This document shows positions 1-4,425 of a DNA stretch of 5,363 nucleotides, piece after piece; position 1 is the first letter of the stretch, and every line of letters begins with the position of its first letter. The position numbers and the translations under genes are program-made. Origin of the DNA: Candidatus Bathyarchaeota archaeon RBG_13_52_12 (GTDB taxonomy: Archaea > Thermoproteota > Bathyarchaeia > TCS64); NCBI GenBank assembly GCA_001774245.1, contig MEZF01000078.1, forward strand, positions 3,134 to 8,496, read 5' to 3'. Under the pieces are notes generated by a model that worked only from the letters and a program-made list of their open reading frames with translations, searched no databases and was not told the origin of the DNA.

Positions 1-728
1 GTAGGCGCGGATACCAAGGAGAATACTTGTTCACGTTTCTGGCTGCTACAACCCCTCTAAAGGACAGTACTTGGAGAACTATGGGGAAGCTTGGGAATCG
101 TTTATGCTTCTTAAATATGTCAGATGAGATTCTCCCAGATCTAGATAGTTCAGTTCTACGATCAAACCCCTCTTACAAGGATAAAGTGCAGATGGCGCGT
201 ATAGAAAACAGCAAATTCCTTGATTATCTGGCTTCTCTTCCAATGCAAAAATGGGATACTAGGTCTGACCCAGTAGATGTGATTCAAACCATATGGAACT
301 GTGCTGAGTTCGGGGGTCAACTTCGTGGAGTGATTGATACAGTCAGGCTTCGATCTGGGAAATATGAAATTGCATCAACCACCGTTGAAAAACCAGCTCG
401 GTTCGCGAACTTACTTACAGATCTGGCTAGAGGAAGAGCCTTGGTTAATGGGAGAAATCAGATAAACGTTTCTGATCTAAAGCTAGTGCGTGAGATTGTA
501 CTATCGAGTTCGCATGGATTAAGATGCAAATTGGTTAGATACGCACTTACCAATAACGGTGTTGCATCTCAAGTAGAGGTAGTACGAAAGCTTGGGTGTA
601 GCCCGTCAGTTGCATACGAACTAATAGAGGATCTTGAAGCCCTTGGCGTTGTAGAGAAAATATCTGGTGCAGGTGGGGATAAGATCAAGATCCCTGACAA
701 ATACTATCGCTGCCTTATCTTTCCATAA
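1..728 (+). CDS. AAA+-like ATPase with C-terminal winged helix, 5'-partial
   Basis: The C-terminal part of a larger protein. The frame is already open at the left edge (first full codon at 3-5) and runs to TAA at 726-728, so the TTG at 27 is not a believable start. Numbering from codon 3-5, residues about 10-20 form a beta strand FTFLAATTPL, resembling a sensor-1 strand. It is followed by WRTMGKLGNRLCFLNM, whose Arg sits where helicase-type NTPases often carry an arginine finger or sensor. Residues about 129-165 (KPARFANLLTDLARGRAL, then NGRNQINVSDL) resemble the alpha-helical lid of AAA+ proteins. Residues about 171-230 look like a winged helix (a KLGCSPSVAYELIEDLEALG recognition-helix pattern). 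Walker A and B would lie outside the window. Inference: a replication or helicase ATPase of a mobile element. The exact family is not recognised. Confidence 0.55.
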   Translation, partial: RRGYQGEYLFTFLAATTPLKDSTWRTMGKLGNRLCFLNMSDEILPDLDSSVLRSNPSYKDKVQMARIENSKFLDYLASLPMQKWDTRSDPVDVIQTIWNCAEFGGQLRGVIDTVRLRSGKYEIASTTVEKPARFANLLTDLARGRALVNGRNQINVSDLKLVREIVLSSSHGLRCKLVRYALTNNGVASQVEVVRKLGCSPSVAYELIEDLEALGVVEKISGAGGDKIKIPDKYYRCLIFP

Positions 729-731
729 TTT

Positions 732-781
732 TACACATGAGACTATGTTCTGTAATAGTATAGTAGAGCAGCACGTGTGTA
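732..781. repeat. Dyad repeat, copy A
   Basis: The left arm TACACATGAG (732-741) and right arm GCACGTGTGTA (771-781) form an inverted repeat (TACACAYG against CGTGTGTA, one G-T pair) around a 29-nt centre. It begins 4 nt after the ATPase stop codon. The same two arms, followed by TTTnTGGAAnG, recur at 1580-1615 with a 15-nt centre. The conserved arms with unlike centres suggest a binding site or a processed RNA structure rather than chance. The function is unknown. Confidence 0.5.
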
Positions 782-810
782 TATTTATGGAATGTGACGG
801 GAACTGGATT

Positions 811-822
811 GCGCGCGCGCAC
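811..822. repeat. Alternating GC tract
   Basis: Five GC dinucleotides followed by AC give a 12-bp run of strictly alternating purine and pyrimidine inside an AT-rich spacer. Such runs can adopt Z-form DNA under negative supercoiling. It lies between dyad copy A and the promoter region of the small gene at 980. No role can be shown. Confidence 0.4.
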
Positions 823-844
823 TAGCAGAAATAGTATTCCTAAG

Positions 845-870
845 AATAATTCCGATAATTATGAATTATT
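845..870. promoter_or_regulatory. Perfect inverted repeat, candidate operator
   Basis: AATAATTC (845-852) and GAATTATT (863-870) are perfect inverted copies around a 10-nt centre. A second small palindrome, TATTC-CTAA-GAATA (835-848), overlaps the left arm. The site ends 12 bp before a TATA-like element, a common position for an archaeal activator or an upstream repressor. Being AT-rich, part of the symmetry could be chance. Confidence 0.35.
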
Positions 871-882
871 TACCAATAACAC

Positions 883-888
883 TATATA
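883..888 (+). promoter_or_regulatory. Candidate TATA box for the gene at 980
   Basis: TATATA inside CTATATAG. An archaeal transcription start about 25 bp downstream would fall near 910, leaving a leader of about 70 nt before the ATG at 980. The leader contains a clear ribosome binding site, so a leadered transcript makes sense. This is inferred from position and sequence only. Confidence 0.35.
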
Positions 889-964
889 GCTGTAAATCAA
901 ATTCTAAGTCAGGTTCAACGAGAATTGGACCTCAGCCACAAGTAAGCGCGTTACAAGGACCGAG

Positions 965-973
965 AAAGGAGAG
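965..973 (+). promoter_or_regulatory. Ribosome binding site for the gene at 980
   Basis: AAAGGAGAG is a strong anti-16S match ending 6 nt before the ATG at 980-982. An ATG at 976-978 is closer but in another frame, so the spacing and the coding frame together fix the start at 980. Confidence 0.65.
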
Positions 974-979
974 AAATGG

Positions 980-1279
980 ATGAAGTTTGTAGGGTTCTAC
1001 GAAGTGAAACCAGAGGAGTTTGCTAAGGTCATCCCCAAGTTCCAGGAAGCCTATGCATCTCGTACGACTGCCCCAAACAAGTTCCCAAAGATACTCTTCG
1101 ATACACACGCCATGAGTGTAGAGGGCGATAAGTGGAAGGGTCTTACGATCTACGATGACCCGACTGAGGAGCAGCTGAATAACCTGATTATCCACTATCA
1201 CCCTGAAGTTACTTTCCAGTTCGTGCAGTTGAGTTCTGCTTCTGGTTTTATTCCGCAGTTCGTGAAGATGAAAAAGTAG
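980..1279 (+). CDS. Small protein, ferredoxin-like alpha/beta fold (DUF3303-like)
   Basis: A 99-residue protein with a strong ribosome binding site and a clean ATG. It opens with a beta strand and a helix (MKFVGFYEVKPEEFAKVIPK). A second strand follows at about 38-43 (PKILFD), then GDKWKGLTIYDDPTEEQLNN and a final strand EVTFQFVQL. This beta-alpha-beta-beta-alpha-beta pattern, and the phrase about modulating a score with a DD(P)EEQL helix, resembles small dimeric alpha/beta-barrel proteins such as DUF3303. There is no catalytic motif, signal peptide or membrane segment. The protein is acidic-basic balanced and probably cytoplasmic. It stands alone between two dyad repeats inside the mobile element. 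An overlapping minus-strand frame (932-1291) lacks comparable features. Family assignment is by pattern memory and uncertain; the reality of the gene is fairly secure. Confidence 0.65.
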   Translation: MKFVGFYEVKPEEFAKVIPKFQEAYASRTTAPNKFPKILFDTHAMSVEGDKWKGLTIYDDPTEEQLNNLIIHYHPEVTFQFVQLSSASGFIPQFVKMKK

Positions 1280-1300
1280 TGAGCCGAGCACAACAACCCC

Positions 1301-1306
1301 TTTTTT
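1301..1306 (+). terminator. T6 tract after the small gene
   Basis: TTTTTT preceded by CCCC, 22 nt after the TAG at 1277-1279. Archaeal transcription often ends at such short T tracts without a hairpin. It would end the transcript of the gene at 980-1279. Confidence 0.45.
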
Positions 1307-1430
1307 CCATTACCCGCTCAGGTAGAAGTTTGGATAGTCATTCGCTTGCTACGCTTCGGAATCCCGAGGAGCCAATTCTGTTTCACTCGATTTGAAGGGA
1401 TACGGTTCACTCGGGCTATCTTGAACCTCG

Positions 1431-1497
1431 TTTACAGATTTACAGGGGTGGTCTGAGTTTCAAGATGTGCGTGAGTGTGGGACTGTAAAACTGTAAA
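1431..1497. repeat. Inverted array of four TTTACAG heptamers
   Basis: TTTACAG occurs at 1431-1437 and 1439-1445, and its complement CTGTAAA at 1483-1489 and 1491-1497. Each pair has an 8-bp period. The two 15-bp arms are inverted copies with one mismatch around a 37-nt centre. A G-rich string (AGGGGTGG, 1444-1451) abuts the left arm. A further CTGTAAA lies at 890-896 next to the TATA box of the gene at 980. Paired heptamers one helical face apart suggest a protein-binding array (iteron or operator). Confidence 0.5.
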
Positions 1498-1579
1498 GTA
1501 GTATTATCGATCAGATCACGATCCCTTCATTAGTTTACAAGGCGTCGCAAACTCTGCTCCTCGACCTATTCCGAAAAAC

Positions 1580-1615
1580 TACACATGAGGATATGAGGAG
1601 AGAAGCACGTGTGTA
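1580..1615. repeat. Dyad repeat, copy B
   Basis: TACACATGAG (1580-1589) and GCACGTGTGTA (1605-1615) with a 15-nt centre, followed by ATTTTCTGGAAAG. It repeats copy A (732-781) in both arms and in the TTTnTGGAAnG tail, on the same strand, about 848 bp away. The centre sequence and length differ, so the arms appear to be what is conserved. Confidence 0.5.
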
Positions 1616-1677
1616 ATTTTCTGGAAAGGATCCCCTCTTTATTTAAGTCTTAACAAATTCGCGTACGTGTGAAATAA

Positions 1678-1685
1678 TTTTTTTT
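1678..1685 (+). terminator. T8 tract between converging genes
   Basis: Eight T residues on the plus strand that overlap the stop codon (1684-1686, minus strand) of the endonuclease gene. The tract would stop plus-strand transcripts before they run antisense into that gene. No hairpin is required in archaea and none is obvious. Confidence 0.4.
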
Positions 1686-2826
1686 ATAATTCCTCTACCT
1701 TTTTGGCTGTGATGATTTTATCAAGAGTTGTGTACACTAATCCTCTTGGCGCCATCTTCTTATTATATAATTGAATTGGGTCCGATAATTTTACTAGACT
1801 ATCCTGTTTCAGGTAGATCACTCTTTTCCCCGGTTTAAAGGTCTCGAAATCTTCATTCTGGAATTCTTTGATATCGTTAGGGGATTGGATGGGTTTACTG
1901 ATGTTTTTGATCTCTCCGAAGTATAGGAGAGAAGATTCGGGTTTTCCAACGTAGAGAGCGAGATACCTAGGTGTTCTTTTCTCACTCACGTTTACAAATG
2001 CCCATGCGTTATATTTCCTGAGGAAATCAACTCCCTCAATTTTGCTGGGACATAATAGAACTTCACCCGAGGGTTTCTGTGATAGTTCCTTTCTGCTCAC
2101 CTCATTTACTTCGCCATGACTTAACTTAGGAGGCTCGGATTTCGATGTTACCATAGCTCTGAATAGATCAACAGTTTTCTGAGCCAATTCCTTTGATATT
2201 CGATAAACACTTTCTGGGCTCGTCTCTCCTATAACAGAAATTATCGAATTAGCAAAATCATCTTCGAGCTTCCTCTGATTTTCCTCCAACTTCGAGATGG
2301 CGTCTTGTGTATCTCTCAGTAGTTTTATTTTATCATTTAATTTGCCTGATGTGACCGAGTCTCGGTATAAAAGTTCCAAATCCAAAATTTTATTAAAGGG
2401 ATTAGTTAAGTCGATTTCGCTTATAATGCAGTCTTTTTCTGTTCGACCAGCTTTAGCATCGTATATTTTAATATAATGTCCGTTTATCAGAGCAGCCCAT
2501 CTTACCTCGTCGACTTTACAGTAGCTTATGATCTGGTTAGCATAGTCCTCGATCAGAGGGCTATCAAATGCCTTTGCCTCAATGAAGACTAGCGGATGCC
2601 TATCTGGGGCTAAGGCATAGTCGACCTCGACGGTTCTGGAACCGATCCTAATTGAGTATTCAAGGATGACATCGTCGCCCTGTGGATCCCAGTCCAACAG
2701 ATTTAGTAGAGGTTCGATTATTTTCTTCTTGGTGTTTGCTTCACTAGAACCCCATCCAGTTTTCGCGAAGTTGTTAACCGACTGAACAAATCTCTTTAAG
2801 GCTTCTGCGTCGATCTTTGATGACAT
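1684..2826 (-). CDS. PD-(D/E)XK restriction-type endonuclease (HsdR-N/type IV-like)
   Basis: A 380-residue protein. Residues 25-105 match the N-terminal nuclease domain of type I HsdR and predicted type IV restriction enzymes: the helix with Glu29 (SSEANTKKKIIEPLLNLLDW), Asp69 in VEVDYAL, the E-x-K box FIEAKA (Glu83, Lys85), then Gln98 in YANQIISYCK. These supply the metal-binding PD-(D/E)XK set, so the nuclease looks active. Residues about 163-195 are charged and probably coiled coil. Residues about 255-380 (YNAWAFVNV, RYLALYVGKPESSLLYFGEI, GKRVIYLK) form a second, beta-rich domain that I cannot name; it could read the DNA target. There is no helicase motor and no methyltransferase nearby, so it stands alone. 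The role is probably defence or element stability, by inference. The start is the ATG at 2824-2826, with no Shine-Dalgarno and a TATA-like element about 30 bp upstream, which fits a nearly leaderless transcript. Confidence 0.75.
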   Translation of the reverse strand: MSSKIDAEALKRFVQSVNNFAKTGWGSSEANTKKKIIEPLLNLLDWDPQGDDVILEYSIRIGSRTVEVDYALAPDRHPLVFIEAKAFDSPLIEDYANQIISYCKVDEVRWAALINGHYIKIYDAKAGRTEKDCIISEIDLTNPFNKILDLELLYRDSVTSGKLNDKIKLLRDTQDAISKLEENQRKLEDDFANSIISVIGETSPESVYRISKELAQKTVDLFRAMVTSKSEPPKLSHGEVNEVSRKELSQKPSGEVLLCPSKIEGVDFLRKYNAWAFVNVSEKRTPRYLALYVGKPESSLLYFGEIKNISKPIQSPNDIKEFQNEDFETFKPGKRVIYLKQDSLVKLSDPIQLYNKKMAPRGLVYTTLDKIITAKKVEEL

Positions 2827-2854
2827 CGGGGTTCTGAATTATTTTCACATTCAC

Positions 2855-2860
2855 TAAATA
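2855..2860 (-). promoter_or_regulatory. Candidate TATA box for the endonuclease gene
   Basis: Minus-strand TATTTA preceded by a T-rich run (TTTTTTG), centred about 31 bp before the endonuclease ATG. The expected transcription start lies only a few nt before the ATG. The absence of a ribosome binding site agrees with a very short leader. Sequence and spacing only. Confidence 0.4.
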
Positions 2861-2996
2861 CAAAAAACTATCCAGAGAATTAGGTGAATTAGTGAGATCT
2901 AGGAATTATTACATATGATTCGTGCGCGCTGAGATGAGGCTGCATATGGTTGGGGTGGGTTGTTTAGGCACAGGATCGTGTGCGAAGGGTTGTGAG

Positions 2997-3048
2997 GTGG
3001 AAAGAGGAAGGGCTGTAATAGAACTATCTCCACCTTCATCTTTTCCAC
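2997..3048. repeat. Long imperfect hairpin
   Basis: The arm GTGGAAAGAGGAAGG (2997-3011) pairs with CCTTCATCTTTTCCAC (3033-3048): 14 pairs, one G-A mismatch and one bulged base, with a 21-nt loop. Neither strand has a T tract directly after it, so it does not look like a terminator. One arm is all purine and the other nearly all pyrimidine. It lies about 170 nt upstream of the endonuclease start. Confidence 0.4.
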
Positions 3049-3169
3049 ACGTCCCCTTCCCCACATTCCTGACTCTGAAACAGCCTGAATTTCCCCAACT
3101 CTGTCAGAGGGCTCAGTCCGAGGATCGTGAATTGGATCTTATCGTCATATTGTGTTTGATTGGTGTGGG

Positions 3170-4087
3170 TTACTTTCTCTTTCTCAGGATCTTCTTGCCT
3201 TCATAGTCTGATACGTATTCGAAGCCTGACTCTAGCAACTTGGTGAACTCTTGGATTGTTGAGGCGATCTCACAAACGTACTCTTCCTCTGCGTTGATCA
3301 ACTGGGTGTAGGTTAGAGTGGTCTCAATTCTTCGATGACCAAGTTGCTGCTTAACAAGTAGGATGTTACGGGTCTGGTTGTATAGCTTTGTTGCGAATCC
3401 ATGTCTCAGTGAGTATAGTTTGACGCTCTTGATTGATGGGTCGCTAAGTTTCTCAGCTAGGTCGTTTCTGTGGTATCGGTAGTACTTTCCATAGTATTCG
3501 CTGGACCATCCTCCGAAGATCTTGTCCAGTTGTTTGACTCCATTACGCTTGGATAGGTAAGATAGTAGAAGATTTAGCGTGGTTGATTTTACCTTGAGTA
3601 CCCTACCGGCCCCATGTTTGGCTGTGTTGGGGTGGATTACTGCATGATCAAGATCAACATCACAGAGCCTAAGACTAATAACCTCAACTGGTCTCATCCC
3701 TGTGTCCCTTGAAATCGATAGGGCGAGGGCCAGTTTTTTGGGGCAATTGGCTATGATCATGTTGACCTTTTCTTCAGAGGGTATCTGAGGCAGTCTATTC
3801 GAGGGATGATATTTAGGCTTCTCCCAAGCTATCCCAAACACCTTAACATAATTCCAGTAGGCAATAGCCAAGTTCCGCTTGTAGCTCTCACCCTTCACAA
3901 GCGTCGCGATGTATCCCTTGACATCCTCAGGCTTCTTCAGATCAATGTGCCTAGACAGATATTGTAGCAGTTTTCTGTTGTTCTTGATCGTCTCATCTCT
4001 GAGACCCTTCTTCTTCAGCTCCCACAGAACTGTGAAAATGTCCTGACGGGGATTATTCTGAAAAACGGTCGGGTTACCATTGTGGGT
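3170..4087 (-). CDS. Tyrosine recombinase (integrase), start codon missing; probably split by integration
   Basis: A site-specific tyrosine recombinase that would integrate or excise the element. The only canonical start is the GTG at 3896-3898, giving 242 residues. In that numbering the catalytic set is Arg69 (TGMRPVEV), Lys94 (NTAKHGAGR), Tyr162-x-x-Arg165 (LYSLRHGFAT, Tyr in the usual His position), His188 (QQLGHRR) and nucleophile Tyr197 (TLTYTQL). The frame stays open upstream and encodes a typical SAM-like core-binding domain there (LWELKKKGLRDETIKNNR, then DLKKPEDVKGYI, joining NLAIAYWNYVKVFGIAW), so the GTG start would give a headless enzyme. No ATG, GTG or TTG occurs between 3899 and the in-frame TAG at 4121-4123, inside rnpB. 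I infer that the first few codons were separated when the element integrated. The end given here is the rnpB boundary, not a start codon. TAA is at 3170-3172. Confidence 0.8.
   Translation of the reverse strand, partial: THNGNPTVFQNNPRQDIFTVLWELKKKGLRDETIKNNRKLLQYLSRHIDLKKPEDVKGYIATLVKGESYKRNLAIAYWNYVKVFGIAWEKPKYHPSNRLPQIPSEEKVNMIIANCPKKLALALSISRDTGMRPVEVISLRLCDVDLDHAVIHPNTAKHGAGRVLKVKSTTLNLLLSYLSKRNGVKQLDKIFGGWSSEYYGKYYRYHRNDLAEKLSDPSIKSVKLYSLRHGFATKLYNQTRNILLVKQQLGHRRIETTLTYTQLINAEEEYVCEIASTIQEFTKLLESGFEYVSDYEGKKILRKRK
4061..4065 (-). terminator. T5 tract, candidate rnpB terminator
   Basis: Minus-strand CCGTTTTTCAG, 22 nt after the inferred 3' end of the RNase P RNA. It is the first T run after the P1 stem and could end the primary transcript. 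It also lies within the open integrase frame (codons ACC GTT TTT CAG), so RNA termination here would keep rnpB transcription from entering the integrase remnant. Confidence 0.4.
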
Positions 4088-4120
4088 GGTCGGTGTGCCG
4101 GCCGTAACCCACCTTCTGTT
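4080..4120 (-). other. Probable attachment-site region at the rnpB 3' end
   Basis: This is where the RNase P RNA 3' strand and the open integrase frame overlap, and where GC-rich chromosomal sequence gives way to AT-rich element sequence. An att core is expected here because the recombination must regenerate rnpB and also interrupt the integrase near its N-terminus. No second copy is visible in the window, so the core limits are inferred; the true crossover could extend farther into rnpB or slightly past its end. Confidence 0.4.
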
Positions 4121-4394
4121 CTAAGCGGCATTCGGCTATACGGGCTACCCGCGCCCCCTGCAGGCGGGTATCGGCGCCTATTCGCCCTTTCACCCTGCGG
4201 GTCGGCCGTCTCAGCCCAGCCACCCGGCGTCCTCGCCCCTGACCGGGGTTCACAGCATTTGCCGGGGGAGGTGTCGTTTCTGTCCGGAGCCGACGCTCTC
4301 GCGTCACGCCTCGCGGCGTCGCAGCCCTGCTCGGTGGATGGAGTTTCCTCAGACCCCCTGGGGGGCCCGGCAGCCGCCCACCGGCTCACCGACC
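4088..4394 (-). ncRNA. rnpB: RNase P RNA (archaeal)
   Basis: The catalytic RNA of RNase P, which removes 5' leaders from pre-tRNA. In the RNA sense the ends pair perfectly as P1: GGTCGGTG (4394-4387) with CACCGACC (4095-4088). One A on each side separates this from P2, GCCGG with CCGGC. The conserved P4 strands are present: GAGGAAACTCC on the 5' side, and AACAGAAGGTGGGTTACGGCC-like sequence near the 3' end. Two neighbouring GNRA-capped hairpins, ACGCC-GCGA-GGCGT (4319-4306) and GACGC-GAGA-GCGTC (4305-4292), fit P8 and P9. ACAGAAACGAC and GCAGGGTGAAAGGGCG match other conserved regions. About 307 nt, normal for archaea. It lies directly downstream of the dehalogenase gene on the same strand and has its own promoter. 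Open frames across it are artefacts of its GC content. Confidence 0.92.
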
Positions 4395-4417
4395 GTGAGA
4401 CAAATGAAGATGGAGGG

Positions 4418-4425
4418 GTATAAGC
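4418..4425 (-). promoter_or_regulatory. TATA box of rnpB
   Basis: Minus-strand GCTTATAC, centred about 27 nt before the first base of the P1 stem at 4394, the standard archaeal TATA-to-start distance. It begins directly after the dehalogenase stop codon (4426-4428), so any upstream TFB-recognition element lies inside the last codons of that gene. Confidence 0.6.

Larger units (their letters stand above)
1280..1683. other. Gene-free, repeat-rich stretch
   Basis: I see no credible gene in these 404 bases. The stretch holds the T6 terminator (1301-1306), a direct repeat TTCACTCG (1382-1389 and 1406-1413), an inverted array of CTGTAAA heptamers (1431-1497), dyad copy B (1580-1615) and a T8 tract (1678-1685). 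Its place beside a replication-type ATPase, and the density of short direct and inverted repeats, would suit a replication origin or a control region of the element. That is inference; no known origin motif is matched exactly. Confidence 0.4.
2827..3169. other. Intergenic region between integrase and endonuclease genes
   Basis: A 343-nt spacer between two minus-strand genes. It contains the endonuclease promoter, a small hairpin GCACA-GGATCG-TGTGC (2968-2983) and a longer imperfect hairpin (2997-3048). A plus-strand frame (2922-3206, GTG start) has a hydrophobic C-terminus but no ribosome binding site, low-complexity composition and a 37-nt overlap with the integrase end, so I do not call it a gene. 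I see nothing else that can be supported. Confidence 0.4.

Noticed and set aside
27..29. TTG as the start of the left-edge ATPase
   Set aside because: The frame is open to the left edge, the preceding codons fit the protein, and the fold begins in the middle of an ATPase domain.
932..1291. Minus-strand open frame of 119 codons
   Set aside because: It covers the small gene at 980-1279, which has a strong ribosome binding site and a regular fold pattern. The antisense product shows none of this.
1340..1375. tRNA-like TTCGGAATCC segment in the gene-free stretch
   Set aside because: The flanking bases do not form a T stem and no acceptor, D or anticodon arms can be drawn around it.
732..1615. 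The two TACACATGAG/GCACGTGTGTA units as a CRISPR or an IS with terminal repeats
   Set aside because: Only two units, 848 bp apart and in direct orientation, with no regular spacers and no transposase between them. The enclosed gene is a small non-transposase protein.
2922..3206. Plus-strand 94-codon frame with a hydrophobic C-terminus
   Set aside because: GTG start without a ribosome binding site, low-complexity and Pro-rich product, overlap with the integrase end and with the long hairpin. The hydrophobic tail alone is weak evidence.
3896..3898. GTG as the genuine start of the integrase
   Set aside because: It would remove the core-binding domain, which is clearly encoded in frame just upstream, and I see no ribosome binding site in front of it. 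A separated N-terminus explains the missing start better.
4015..4423. Three open frames on both strands (4015-4389 minus, 4074-4307 minus, 4082-4423 plus)
   Set aside because: They lie over the RNase P RNA and its edges. Their Arg/Gly/Pro/Ala-rich products reflect the GC content of the RNA, and none has a recognisable domain.
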